Positions 42,073 to 50,972 of a stretch of 64,000 nucleotides of DNA are shown here, piece by piece. The notes beneath the pieces are model-generated. The model was given only the letters and a program-made list of their open reading frames with translations. It was not told the origin of the DNA and made no database searches. The position numbers and the translations under genes were made by a program. This stretch comes from Rhodobacteraceae bacterium KLH11 (lineage in GTDB: Bacteria; Pseudomonadota; Alphaproteobacteria; Rhodobacterales; Rhodobacteraceae): the NCBI GenBank assembly GCA_000158135.1, contig DS999532.1, positions 110,263-174,262 of the forward strand, in the 5' to 3' direction. The stretch's first letter is position 1, and each line of letters begins with the position of its first letter.

Positions 42073-42414
42073 TCAGTCCACAGTAAACGTAAACTCGCCC
42101 TGCATGGCGTGCCCATCTGCCCCCAAGCCTCGCCATTCGATGCGATAGGTGCCTCCGCCCATGCTTTGAAGCGGGATCTCGAACGCGCGACCAAAACTTG
42201 TCTGGTCCCCAAGATCGAGCGTGACGGTATGAACATCCTGATGGATCATGTTAACTTTTGTCAGGCGAATATCATCCGTGAAATCAAAGCTGATCTCAGA
42301 GGGCACGTCGGCAACTGTCGCGCCATTTTCCGGTGTGGTGGTGTCCACGCTCGAATGGGCAAAGGCGTTTGTAGCAAGCATGGAAATCAATGCAAATGTG
42401 GTGAGTTTCTTCAT
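42073..42414 (-). CDS. copC: Periplasmic copper-binding protein CopC
   Basis: A 113-residue protein with a signal peptide ending TNAFA and a mature N-terminal His, which with DGHAMQG near the end forms the Cu(II) site of CopC proteins. The Met-rich Cu(I) site of some homologues is missing. It is directly upstream of copD and should act as its periplasmic partner. Confidence 0.92.
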   Translation of the reverse strand: MKKLTTFALISMLATNAFAHSSVDTTTPENGATVADVPSEISFDFTDDIRLTKVNMIHQDVHTVTLDLGDQTSFGRAFEIPLQSMGGGTYRIEWRGLGADGHAMQGEFTFTVD

Positions 42415-42425
42415 TGGGAGGTTCC

Positions 42426-42857
42426 TCAGTTTATTCCGTTGGCGCGCTGGATTTCGCGGACATAGTCAATGACCATTGCCACGTCGCCACGGGTTACGCC
42501 TTCAACCGGAGGCATGTCGCCAAACCGCCAGTGGTGGCTTCTGACGCCCAATGCGACCGCGCGCTGAAAGGACTCGTCTGCATGATGACTGGATTCATAG
42601 ATAACATGGATCAGCGGCGGCCCCGCGCCTTCAATGCCGACTGCATTACTGCCGTGGCACGCAGCGCACGCGTTTTCGAATATCCGTTGCCCGATGGCCC
42701 CATTTCCTTCGATAGACGGCATCTGAATTGCCACCATCGCCCTGCCCTCGGTAGGTGCCGACTGCACCGCGTCGTCAACCGGGGCGGGGCGTAGAGTGGT
42801 GTAGGCAGCGACGGCTACCACGGCGCATGCGCCGATCAGGAGATATTTTCGGTTCAT
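42426..42857 (-). CDS. c-type cytochrome, membrane-anchored or secreted
   Basis: A 143-residue protein with one N-terminal hydrophobic segment (YLLIGACAVVAVAAYTTL), a heme motif CAACH and a distal FGDMPPVEG Met ligand. It is the second small cytochrome in the copper island, 11 bases upstream of copC. Electron transfer to or from the multicopper oxidase system is plausible. Confidence 0.85.
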   Translation of the reverse strand: MNRKYLLIGACAVVAVAAYTTLRPAPVDDAVQSAPTEGRAMVAIQMPSIEGNGAIGQRIFENACAACHGSNAVGIEGAGPPLIHVIYESSHHADESFQRAVALGVRSHHWRFGDMPPVEGVTRGDVAMVIDYVREIQRANGIN

Positions 42858-42919
42858 GTACTGTTCCTAACCTTGTGTAACAGAGTGGTGCCGCAAATAA
42901 TTCACAACACACTGGAACG

Positions 42920-42937
42920 TGTTCACTGCCGTGAACA
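42920..42937. promoter_or_regulatory. Palindrome upstream of the cytochrome/copC genes
   Basis: TGTTCACTGCCGTGAACA has perfect 7-base arms around TGCC. It lies 63 bases before the cytochrome start and just after the His/Cys-rich gene, so it could be an operator or a short intercistronic hairpin. Confidence 0.45.
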
Positions 42938-42953
42938 GCGTCTGAAATCTGTT

Positions 42954-43322
42954 TCAAGTGTTAGGTGGTCTGTCCGGGTTGTCCGGTTCATTGAGCGTCG
43001 AGAGGTTTGAGGCCTGCCATGCCGTCACAATCACGCATCGGTTTGGTGTAGTTTGAGAATCCTGCACCGTGAGCGCAAAGGCATTACACAGGAACGGATT
43101 GCATCCTCCGTTCGTTGCACTTCCTGGATCATGCTGGAAGCCTTCGCTTGGCGCGACTGAAGCATGGTCAGCGTGGTGTTTTACTACAAAAGAATGCAGG
43201 TGGTGTTCGCAATGCCCACCATTGCAGCTGTCGAGCATGGCATGCGCACGGACACCGAGCCCTGTCATCAGGACCAATAGAACAACAAGCAGCATTGTAG
43301 TTATGGTTCGATTAAACTTCAC
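42954..43322 (-). CDS. Secreted His/Cys-rich protein, probable metal binder
   Basis: A 122-residue protein with a signal peptide (TTMLLVVLLVLMTGLGVRAH). The mature part is rich in His and Cys: SCNGGHCEHHLHSF, KHHADH and GGCNPFLCN. It is the first gene of the copper island and was probably made for metal binding in the periplasm; there is no named family that I can recognise with confidence. Confidence 0.7.
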   Translation of the reverse strand: MKFNRTITTMLLVVLLVLMTGLGVRAHAMLDSCNGGHCEHHLHSFVVKHHADHASVAPSEGFQHDPGSATNGGCNPFLCNAFALTVQDSQTTPNRCVIVTAWQASNLSTLNEPDNPDRPPNT

Positions 43323-43460
43323 GCCCAGAACTTAGCCTAGGCCCCAATACAATACAACGAAAGCCGACACTGATGCATCGTGCAGCATCAGCGGTTTTGG
43401 GCTGAGGCTGTGTTAAAGCTCTGGATGCTGCGTGCTTTTTGGCAAAGACTGGAGGCGGAC

Positions 43461-44079
43461 ATGTCAGGATATATCGAGGGCGCGGAGCGAAGTCAGACGA
43501 CGCTTTTTCCGAATCGGCTTGAAGATTGGATCGATGAGGATAAGCTGGTTCGCGTGATTGACCTCTTTGTGGATGAGATTGATCTTGAGGAGATCGGTTT
43601 TCTGCGGACAGGGCGGCCTGGTTATCACCCCTCGGTCCTGTTGAAGCTCTTCATCTACGGCTATCTGAACCGCGTGCCCTCCAGCCGCGCACTGGAGCGG
43701 AAGGTTTGTCGCAATGTCGAGGTGATGTGGCTGACCGAGCGGTTGGCCCCGGACCACAAGACAATCGCCGATTTTCGCCGCGATAAGCGGCTTGTCGGTA
43801 TGGCGATACTGGACCAATGCCTGTCTGAGTTGTCCGGCCAAAGGGCGCTGCACAACCGGCAGAGAACGGCGGATCTCCCGGTGGGAACATGAGCATCTGG
43901 TGGGTGAGATGCGCGACCGTTTGAGCAACGATCCAGCCTTGATGGGGGCGACGCACTTCCGGATGCGGCGACTGAAGAACGTCCGCTCCGAAATGGCCTT
44001 CCATGTCCTCGCCTATAACATCAAACGGATGATCGCTCTGATCGAAGTACGTGGGCTTCTGACCGCCATTCCGACCTAA
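43461..44079 (+). pseudogene. IS1182-family transposase, internally deleted and frameshifted
   Basis: The N-terminal part (MSGYIEGAERSQTTLFPNRL, then DWIDEDKLVRVIDLFVDEI, PDHKTIADFRRDKR) and C-terminal part (RRISRWEHEHLVGEMRDRL, MRRLKNVRSEMAFHVLAYN) are recognisable. The middle, with the catalytic residues, is missing and the two parts are in different frames, joined near 43860. It lies at the boundary between the copper island and the large catabolic cluster. Confidence 0.8.
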
Positions 44080-44573
44080 ACTGGGGCGAACCGTTCAGAT
44101 TGCACCGCGGGAAACGCCGTAAGAGCTCAGCTTCCAACCTGTTTCAACTCGATAAGCCCCAAATTGGTCCAGAAACCGAAAACCCCAGACGAAACCAGCA
44201 GAAATCCCTTGAAGCAGAAAAACCAAAGGAGTTTCCACACAGACCTGCTTTCTGAATATTGGAGCGAGTATTCAGAAATGGCCGGAGACCGAGACAGGGA
44301 TATCGGTCCGAAGATGTTCGCGCTTTGGTCGTATCAGAAGCTAATTTCGGTCAAGCGAGATAAGTTTGCGGCGCTGGCCAAGCACAGCGACATATCTATT
44401 AGTGCCACGGATTTGCTATACGCCTAAGTCTTCATTGACGAACCCGCCAGGAAGCGGACGCACCCTTTTGCGCTCAACTCACCGGCTCAACTTTGTAGAC
44501 TGAGTAAGCGTAACCGCTTCCAGAATGCCGCGTCCCGACTAGTCTATTTTTCCCGTTACGCCGCTTCTTGCTT
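44080..44573. other. Intergenic region, nothing convincing
   Basis: About 490 bases after the IS1182 remnant. An 87-codon open frame (44164-44427, plus strand) has no ribosome binding site and no familiar motif, so I do not call it. The terminator of the catabolic operon should lie near 44500-44573, but no clear stem plus T-run is visible. Confidence 0.5.
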
Positions 44574-45269
44574 CTATGTGCGCGAGGCTTCGAATGCCGC
44601 CCATGCTTTTTCGAAGGCGTCGAAATCGAACCCTGATGCGCGCGCGGGATCCAGGATCAGTTTTTCGGTTTCAAGCAGCTTGATGATCGCCTGTTCAAGC
44701 CCGTCCACCACCTCGGGCGGGATCACCAGAGCGCCATGCTGGTCGGCATGCACAAGGTCTCCGTCTTTGATCGAAAGGCCGAAGATCGTCACCGGTGTTC
44801 CAACCTCTTTCACGTGCACGAACCCGTGGCTTGGCCCGACAGACCCGGCAACGACAGGAAACGCGTCCGGCAGGTCGCCAAGGTCCCGCATTGCGCCATT
44901 GGTCAGCGCACCGCTGATGCCAAAACCCTTGTGTATCGTAGTGTTGATCTCACCCCAATAAGCGCCAATGCAGTCGGGATAATCCGTGTCTTCCACCACA
45001 GCCACAGATGGGTTGCTGCCTGAGGCCATGTGCCGATAGTAATCCATACGGCGCGCGCGGATCACGTCAGGTGCCTCGGTCGGCGGGTTCACTGCGGCAA
45101 TCTTCGCGGTCCGGGCATAGCCCACCATCGCGCCCGCGTCGGGATCAGAGCACAACATTGTGCCCCGGGTAAAATCATTGAATCCACGCTTGCCCTGCGC
45201 CACTTCGATGGCGTTGCAAACGGTTGGCGTGTCGACCTTTTTCAGCAGGTCCAGCAGGGATTGGTTCAT
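44574..45269 (-). CDS. RraA-like / HMG aldolase family protein
   Basis: A 231-residue protein of the RraA/4-hydroxy-4-methyl-2-oxoglutarate aldolase fold. GFGISGALTNGAMRDLGDL, with the conserved G-x-x-R-D motif, and VHADQHGALVIPPEVV are typical. Catabolic members cleave a pyruvate or oxaloacetate-type unit from a hydroxy-acid. It is the last gene of the long catabolic operon and overlaps the hydrolase stop by ATGA, so a final carbon-carbon cleavage or decarboxylation step is likely. Confidence 0.85.
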   Translation of the reverse strand: MNQSLLDLLKKVDTPTVCNAIEVAQGKRGFNDFTRGTMLCSDPDAGAMVGYARTAKIAAVNPPTEAPDVIRARRMDYYRHMASGSNPSVAVVEDTDYPDCIGAYWGEINTTIHKGFGISGALTNGAMRDLGDLPDAFPVVAGSVGPSHGFVHVKEVGTPVTIFGLSIKDGDLVHADQHGALVIPPEVVDGLEQAIIKLLETEKLILDPARASGFDFDAFEKAWAAFEASRT

Positions 45270-45961
45270 ATTGTCTCCAGCCAGCGGGTCAGAGCCGCCG
45301 TAGTTTGTTGCGGTTGTTCCAGAGTCGGCAGATGTCCGGCGTTTTCGATGACCTCCAACCGGCTCTGCGGCATCAGATTGTGCATCAATTCATGCCTTGA
45401 GACAGGGCATAGGGCATCGTCGCGCCCACACAGAACCAGTGTAGGGTCGGTGAAGTCGCGCAGGGTTCTACTTTGATCCGGGCGATCGCGCAGAGCCATG
45501 GATTGATTGATGAAAACGTCCGGCCCAAGATCCATGGCCATATCCATGCACAAATCCAGAATGGCGGCGCGGCGCGGGCCATCCGTCAGGTAGTTCGGCT
45601 TCATCTCTTCGGCCATCACCTTGCGCAGGTTGCCGTGATCGACGGCATCGATCTGAGGGCCGCGTCTGGCCTTTACTTCATCCAACTCTGCCAGAGGGTT
45701 CGTGTCCATCAACGCCAGCCCAGCCACACGGCCCGGCGCCTGCCGCAGGATTTCCATCGCCACGATGCCACCCATGGAAAGCCCGGCCATTGCAAAGCGT
45801 TCAGGCGCATAGGCCAACACCTCAGCGGCCAGCGCCTGCATCGTGTCCTGCCCTCCGATGGGTACTGACAGGATCGGGTATTCGCCAGACAGAGCGTCAA
45901 TCTGCGGGGCAAACAACCGCGCATCGCACATCATTCCGGGCAGGAGGATAAGAGGTGTCAT
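45266..45961 (-). CDS. Alpha/beta hydrolase
   Basis: About 231 residues. The nucleophile elbow is AGLSMGG (Ser near residue 70), the acid is in LVLCGRDDALCP and the catalytic His in NAGHLPTLEQP, so the triad is complete. No lipase lid is seen. Start at ATG 45961, overlapping the MetE-like stop by ATGA. It may open an ester or lactone in the pathway. Confidence 0.85.
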   Translation of the reverse strand: MTPLILLPGMMCDARLFAPQIDALSGEYPILSVPIGGQDTMQALAAEVLAYAPERFAMAGLSMGGIVAMEILRQAPGRVAGLALMDTNPLAELDEVKARRGPQIDAVDHGNLRKVMAEEMKPNYLTDGPRRAAILDLCMDMAMDLGPDVFINQSMALRDRPDQSRTLRDFTDPTLVLCGRDDALCPVSRHELMHNLMPQSRLEVIENAGHLPTLEQPQQTTAALTRWLETI

Positions 45962-47082
45962 TTGACCAATGCAGCCCCTTCGGCAAGCGCGCCCAGCTTG
46001 GCATAGGCGATATCCGGATCGACCGCGCCAAAGCCTGCAAAGGTGCCAAAGCCGCAATCCGATCCGGCAATCACGCGTTCTGCGCCAACGATGTTCGCAA
46101 ACCGCTCAACACGTTGCGCGATCAGTTCCGGGTGTTCGACAAAATTGGTCGTGGTGTCGACCACGCCGGGCACCAGAACCTTGTCGTCCGGTATTTCGCT
46201 TTTACGATCGCGAAACACTGCCCATTCATGCGCGTGTCGTGGGTTCGAGGTTTCGAACAGAACATAGCGGGATTTGGTGGACATCAGTGTCGAAAACACC
46301 TTGTCCATGCCGATGTCGCAGCAATGCGGACCCTCGTAATTGCCCCAGCAAATATGGACCCGCACTTTGTCAGCAGGCACGTTTTGCAAGGCGTGGTTCA
46401 GCGCCTCGACATGTAGGTCAGCGATTTTCACGAACTCATCGTCGGACAGATCCGTGAACAGCATATGGCGCGACAGGGCCAGATCAGGGCAATCCAGCTG
46501 CAAATCCAGACCCGCACCAACGATGGTCTCATATTCTTCTTTCATCGCATCGGCCAACGCGGCCAGATAGGCCTCGCGCGTTGGGTAGAAATCATTCTGC
46601 AGAAACAGGGAAATCACCCCGGGGCTGGCGGCGTTCATAAAGCCGCGCTCGACCCCGTGTTCGGCCATGGCGGCCTTTAGATTGTCTATGTCCTTCTGCA
46701 ATTCGCCCTGCCCTTTTGAGCGGACCTCGCCCACGCACATGGGCCGCGCATATTGCGGCGTTCCGCCGTCATCCGCCAAACGTTGCAGAAAGCCCGGAAA
46801 CATCTTGAGGTCCGCTGGCGCGTTGCGTGGGCTGTCACCGTCAAAGCCAGTATAGCGGTCTTTCACATACGTGGCGTACGAGATTTTCGAGGTCTCACCG
46901 TCCGAGACGATATCAACCCCGGCCTCGGCCTGTTTACGCACCGTCTCGGACACGGCAGCGGTCATGCAGGCATCGAATGCGGCCTGATCGAACGGTTCCT
47001 CCCGCTCGCGCGCGAAGATGAAATCCACAACGTTTTGCGCGCGGGGCAGAGAACCCACATGCGAGGTTAGAATTCTGGTCAT
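45958..47082 (-). CDS. MetE-like / epoxyalkane CoM-transferase-like protein
   Basis: A 374-residue protein of the UROD/MetE-like superfamily, corresponding to the C-terminal half of cobalamin-independent methionine synthase. TSHVGSLPR, DGETSK, FMNAASPG, VHICWGNYEG (His-x-Cys zinc ligands) and GSDCGFGTF (third Cys) are all present. Such stand-alone proteins transfer methyl or alkyl groups to or from thiols or act in related lyase reactions. Inside this operon it might demethylate or add a thiol to the substrate. GGGAGAGG precedes the ATG. Confidence 0.82.
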   Translation of the reverse strand: MTRILTSHVGSLPRAQNVVDFIFAREREEPFDQAAFDACMTAAVSETVRKQAEAGVDIVSDGETSKISYATYVKDRYTGFDGDSPRNAPADLKMFPGFLQRLADDGGTPQYARPMCVGEVRSKGQGELQKDIDNLKAAMAEHGVERGFMNAASPGVISLFLQNDFYPTREAYLAALADAMKEEYETIVGAGLDLQLDCPDLALSRHMLFTDLSDDEFVKIADLHVEALNHALQNVPADKVRVHICWGNYEGPHCCDIGMDKVFSTLMSTKSRYVLFETSNPRHAHEWAVFRDRKSEIPDDKVLVPGVVDTTTNFVEHPELIAQRVERFANIVGAERVIAGSDCGFGTFAGFGAVDPDIAYAKLGALAEGAALVK

Positions 47083-47099
47083 GTGGGCCTCTCCCTTGG

Positions 47100-48062
47100 T
47101 TAGTTGCCGGTCCAGGTCGCGCCTGCCGGATCGTCGGTTGCGGTGATACGGTAGAGACCCGCCTGCCCGGTCATCGACGGCTCGGCGCTGTAGCTCTCAC
47201 CCGGCAGAACCAGCGCGGTATCGCCGTTGGACAGGGTGACCTCGACCTCATTGATCCTGATGCGCCAATGGCCGGAGGCGGGCATCAGAACCACGGGCTT
47301 GTCCACCTTAACCTGTTCGGCCACGGCCGAACCACGTGTCAGGAAATCGACCTCGAAACCGGGCTTGTCCCTGATCAGGCCATTTTCACCGATCACGACC
47401 GCAGGTTTGTCCGCCGCCAGCGCCATCAGGTCCCAATAGCGGGCGACATATTTGCCGATCACCGCATCAACGGGAACCTCCGGGTACGCTTTCAGCTCTT
47501 CCTCGGTCAGCAACGGCATGGGCTGCACATTGTGCGGCAGGTCCTCGCCCTTTTTGCTGTCGTAGAGGACACCGTTATTGCCCAACACCAGGCCATGGGC
47601 CTGCGCGTCCTGAATGACTTGCGGAGCCCAGGTCACACCGCCACCCGCGTCATCGCCGCCCAGCATCGACATGATCATGCCGTAGTCCTGACCGACATTC
47701 TCGAACCCGCGAAAGATGCCGGTCGGGATGTTGAAAATGTCGCCTTCCTCGGCGATGAACTCACCTGCGGTGCCGTACCGACCCCAGAAGAACCGCCAGC
47801 GGCCCTTGGCGACAAAGAACACCTCGGCCGTGGTGTGGCTGTGCAGCGAGTTGCGGCATTTCGGCGGTTGCCCCGCCGCGCCGATGTTGAACCCGATTTT
47901 GTCGGTGATGTGGACGTGCTGATCGGGGCTTTCGCTGACACCGCCGCCAATGATGGTAAAGTTCTCTTTCTGGTCCGAGCCCGGCGTGTGGGCATCAATG
48001 AACGCGGTTTTGCAAGGCTTCAGTTCGCCATAACGGACGATGCGGCTTTCAATGGTACTCAT
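47100..48062 (-). CDS. Bicupin-type cupin-domain protein
   Basis: A 320-residue protein with two beta-barrel halves. Cupin 1 shows the metal motif in SLHSHTTAEVFFVAKGRWRF and later GDIFNIPTGIFRGFEN; cupin 2 (about 250-315) keeps the fold (PASGHWRIRINEVEVTLSNG) but lacks the His cluster. It may be a dioxygenase or isomerase; the exact role cannot be read from the sequence. AAAGGAG precedes the start. Confidence 0.75.
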   Translation of the reverse strand: MSTIESRIVRYGELKPCKTAFIDAHTPGSDQKENFTIIGGGVSESPDQHVHITDKIGFNIGAAGQPPKCRNSLHSHTTAEVFFVAKGRWRFFWGRYGTAGEFIAEEGDIFNIPTGIFRGFENVGQDYGMIMSMLGGDDAGGGVTWAPQVIQDAQAHGLVLGNNGVLYDSKKGEDLPHNVQPMPLLTEEELKAYPEVPVDAVIGKYVARYWDLMALAADKPAVVIGENGLIRDKPGFEVDFLTRGSAVAEQVKVDKPVVLMPASGHWRIRINEVEVTLSNGDTALVLPGESYSAEPSMTGQAGLYRITATDDPAGATWTGN

Positions 48063-48085
48063 ATCTCGTCTCCTTTGGATTTGGG

Positions 48086-48100
48086 TTTGATCGGATCAAA
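48086..48100. promoter_or_regulatory. Short palindrome just upstream of the cupin gene
   Basis: TTTGATCGGATCAAA has perfect 7-base arms around one G, 24 bases before the cupin start. It could be an internal operator or RNA hairpin. Confidence 0.4.
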
Positions 48101-48108
48101 CCAAACCT

Positions 48109-48136
48109 CCCGGCGGGCGATTGTTCAGCCGCCGGG
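48109..48136 (-). terminator. Intercistronic GC-rich hairpin before the cupin gene
   Basis: CCCGGCGG and CCGCCGGG form an 8-base stem with a 12-base loop in the 151-base gap between the LacI-side SnoaL gene and the cupin gene. No T-run follows; it probably affects RNA stability. Confidence 0.45.
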
Positions 48137-48213
48137 CGCGCAGGCTGGCGCGGTGGGCGTGGAACCGCCGCAACGCCTGCCCGGCATCCAGATTTGAGAT
48201 ACGGAGCGCCATT

Positions 48214-49188
48214 CTAGAGATCGCCGGTTTTCAGCAGGATCTGTTTCCAGATCGAGGTTTCATCAAACAAGGTGTATTCCTTGCGCAGACCCCATGGGCC
48301 AAACTCGGCCTGGCTGATGCCCAGCACAAAAACCTCGGCCCCGGTCGGCACACCGAAGACGCCCCAGCCGTCATGCTTGCCATGCAACGTCCAGCGGATC
48401 GCCGCGCGCGGCGGCATCATCGGATCGTCGCGGCCAATCTGGTGCTGGATTTTGAATTCTGCATTCGGGAGAGAAGCACGCAGGCCCATCCAGAACCGAT
48501 CCACGGGCCCACAGCCATGACCTGTGGTGCCGCCGGGATATTCCGACAGGACCGCGCGGTCATACTCTGCTTCAATCACGCCCATATCGGCATTCATGAT
48601 CCGGGTCAGAATGTCAGCGTATTTCTGGCCCCATTTGTTGTCATTGCCGTGGCCTTTATAGGGTCCGGGCTGATCATTTGCAGGTGTGTAGGGCTGAACA
48701 CAGGTGTCCGGTCCGCCCTCGCGCGCGATCAGGTCGCGGGCGTAATCCTTGGGGTCCCAACCCATCTGCTGCACGATCGCGCTCTGATCGCGGATCAGCC
48801 ATTCGTCGTTGATCTGGTTATTGATGGCGTGGCAGTCGGCGAGGATACGGTAAACCAGCTTTTTGCCGGTCGCCTTGCCATAAACGCCGTCGCCCAAATG
48901 CGTTGCTGTGGACAGCAGGCGGTGCGACGACAGCATGCCTTCTTCGGGTGTGCCCGACCAGATCACATCCTCGCCCAGCAATGTGCGATCCGGAAACTCG
49001 GCCAAAGTCGCCATTGTGGCGGCGATAACCCCCTGATTGCCGACCACAACCGAACCGGGCGAACGCACCACGATATCCGGCGCATAATAGTGGTGCAGGG
49101 TGGCAATGCCGCGATCCTCCCAAATCTCTTTGGTGATCCCGATGATATAGTCGGGGAAATCTTTGAACTTGGGATCAAATCCCTTCAT
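48214..49188 (-). CDS. Tandem SnoaL-like (NTF2-fold) protein A
   Basis: About 324 residues with two NTF2-like/SnoaL domains: the first about 10-120 (GIATLHHYYAPDIVVRSPGS), the second about 185-320 (WMGLRASLPNAEFKIQHQIG, AIRWTLHGKHDGWGVFGVPT, GAEVFVLGISQAEF). Such proteins are small-molecule cyclases, isomerases or dehydratases. Start at ATG 49188, which overlaps the LacI stop by ATGA; ATG 49197 is possible. It is one of four SnoaL-like proteins in this cluster. Confidence 0.78.
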   Translation of the reverse strand: MKGFDPKFKDFPDYIIGITKEIWEDRGIATLHHYYAPDIVVRSPGSVVVGNQGVIAATMATLAEFPDRTLLGEDVIWSGTPEEGMLSSHRLLSTATHLGDGVYGKATGKKLVYRILADCHAINNQINDEWLIRDQSAIVQQMGWDPKDYARDLIAREGGPDTCVQPYTPANDQPGPYKGHGNDNKWGQKYADILTRIMNADMGVIEAEYDRAVLSEYPGGTTGHGCGPVDRFWMGLRASLPNAEFKIQHQIGRDDPMMPPRAAIRWTLHGKHDGWGVFGVPTGAEVFVLGISQAEFGPWGLRKEYTLFDETSIWKQILLKTGDL

Positions 49189-50204
49189 GTCTTCCATCCT
49201 TCAGGTATGCGGGCCGAGCCGCGAATAATCAGAGGCCCGTCAATCTCAACCCTGCGCGGGCGCGCATCGGAGCCCTCGATCTTGCTGAGCAGAATATCCA
49301 CCGTATCCGCGACCATGCGATTGGCGGGCTGTCGAATTGTGGTCAGGTTGTAGGCTGGCCATGAGGCGACAGTGACATCGTCATACCCGATGACGGAAAC
49401 GTCACCCGGAACACTCAACCCCAATTCAAACCGCAGCGTGTCCATCACCGAAATGGCCATGTGATCGTTGGCGACAAACACCGCATCAGGCGGATCGGCT
49501 TTGAACATCCTCAGCGTGGCTTGCCGGGCTTCTTCGGCCACAAAGTTTCCAACCTCGCGGGCGTGCAGGGTAACACCGGCCTTTTGCAGGGCCGCAACGA
49601 ACCCGGCTTCGCGGTCACGCTGGGTCGAGGCACCTTCCCATCCGGCAATATAACCGATCTTCTTATGCCCTCCGGCCAGCAGGAATTCGGCGGCCTTTCG
49701 TCCTCCGGCAACATTGTCGGATGTGACCGAGGACATGGAGGTGTCGTCCTGTGCCCGGTTGAACAGTACCATCGGCACACCTGCGGTTCGGCAGCGGTCG
49801 GACAGATCCGACGACAAGGCCACCGAAGCAGCGATGATCCCGTCGACCTGAAAATCGAGTATCTCTTCGATCACGTTGTCTATGTTGCCGGCCTGATGTG
49901 AGGCCATGAATATCAGCACATGATAGCCACGTTCCTGCAGCGCGTTCGTCAGCTTTTCCAGCGCTTCAGGGTAGAACTGGTTGTTCAGGTAAGCCACGAC
50001 GAGGCCGATGATCCGGCTTTTGCCCGACACCACGGCGCGGGCCAGAACGTTCGGGCGATATCCCAGTTCTTTGGCGGCCTTGCGCACTTTTTCCACGGTT
50101 TTCTTCGATGCCGATGCGCCGGGGGTGAAAACCCGGCTGACCGCAGATTGGCTGACCCCTGCGAGGCGGGCGACTTCGATGGATGTAACTTTCTGCGTCG
50201 CCAT
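49185..50204 (-). CDS. LacI family transcriptional regulator
   Basis: About 339 residues. The DNA-binding domain is clear (TSIEVARLAGVSQSAVSRVF, then GYRPNVLARAV hinge), followed by a periplasmic-binding-protein-like ligand domain (IIGLVVAYLNNQFYPEALEK, GDVSVIGYDDV, TTIRQPANRM). Start at ATG 50204, sharing TGATG with the SDR stop. It sits in the middle of the catabolic operon and probably represses it through the two palindromes at 58548-58563 and 58603-58618; the ligand would be the substrate or an intermediate. Confidence 0.92.
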   Translation of the reverse strand: MATQKVTSIEVARLAGVSQSAVSRVFTPGASASKKTVEKVRKAAKELGYRPNVLARAVVSGKSRIIGLVVAYLNNQFYPEALEKLTNALQERGYHVLIFMASHQAGNIDNVIEEILDFQVDGIIAASVALSSDLSDRCRTAGVPMVLFNRAQDDTSMSSVTSDNVAGGRKAAEFLLAGGHKKIGYIAGWEGASTQRDREAGFVAALQKAGVTLHAREVGNFVAEEARQATLRMFKADPPDAVFVANDHMAISVMDTLRFELGLSVPGDVSVIGYDDVTVASWPAYNLTTIRQPANRMVADTVDILLSKIEGSDARPRRVEIDGPLIIRGSARIPEGWKT

Positions 50205-50971
50205 CAGTCCGCCGTCCAACCTCCGTCCACCATCAATGCGGTACCGGTCACCAAGGCCGACGCGTCCGAGGCCAGATAAACGACGGCCCCCATGATGTCT
50301 TCGACCTCTCCGGGGCGGCCCAGTTTGATCTTGTCCAGTATCCAGGCCCGCTTGTCCGGGTCGTCGAAAGTCGATTTTGTCAGGTCCGTCAGGATGAAGG
50401 TGGGGCAGATCGTGTTGACCCGGATCTTCGCAGGCCCGAATTCCAGCGCCATCGCCTTGGAGAATCCTTCAACCGCGAATTTCGACGCGCAGTACACGGC
50501 GCGTTCGCGGCCCCCGACATGACCCATCTGACTGGAGATATTGATTAGCGAACCGGGGCGACCGGCCTCAATCAAGCCTTTGGCCACCGCCTGTGTCAGG
50601 AAATAAGCCCCTTTGACATTGACGCCCATCACTGCGTCAAAATCATCCGGCTGTGTGTCCACAGCCTTGCCATGACGGGCAAGCCCGGCCGAGTTCAGCA
50701 GAACATCGAATGGCCCGTTCTGCGCCACGGCTTCCGTGGTTGCCGCCACGTCGGAAACATCCAGTTCCAGAACCTTCGCAGACCACCCCTGCGCCAACAT
50801 ATCCTGCGCGATGTCTTGCAGCGCGCCAGTGCGGCGTGCCGCCAGAGTGACCTCAGCACCATGTTCCGCCAGCGCCACGGCGCAGGCCATGCCGATGCCG
50901 GATGAGGCTCCGGCAACCAGCGCACGCTTGCCGCGCAGGTTGAAACTGGGAGTGCTGGGGAATTGGGGCAT
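50204..50971 (-). CDS. Short-chain dehydrogenase/reductase
   Basis: About 255 residues. Nucleotide-binding ALVAGASSGIGMACA, the structural NSAG, catalytic Ser in INISSQMGHVGG and Y-x-x-x-K in AVYCASKFAVEG are present, so it is a classical SDR likely using NAD(P). RVNTICPTFILTDLT and a C-terminal GTALMVDGGW complete the fold. Start at ATG 50971, one base after the preceding stop. Confidence 0.92.
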   Translation of the reverse strand: MPQFPSTPSFNLRGKRALVAGASSGIGMACAVALAEHGAEVTLAARRTGALQDIAQDMLAQGWSAKVLELDVSDVAATTEAVAQNGPFDVLLNSAGLARHGKAVDTQPDDFDAVMGVNVKGAYFLTQAVAKGLIEAGRPGSLINISSQMGHVGGRERAVYCASKFAVEGFSKAMALEFGPAKIRVNTICPTFILTDLTKSTFDDPDKRAWILDKIKLGRPGEVEDIMGAVVYLASDASALVTGTALMVDGGWTAD

Positions 50972-50972
50972 G

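Noticed and set aside
44164-44427. An 87-codon plus-strand open frame after the IS1182 remnant
   Set aside because: No ribosome binding site, no motif, and it follows IS debris; could not be supported as a gene.
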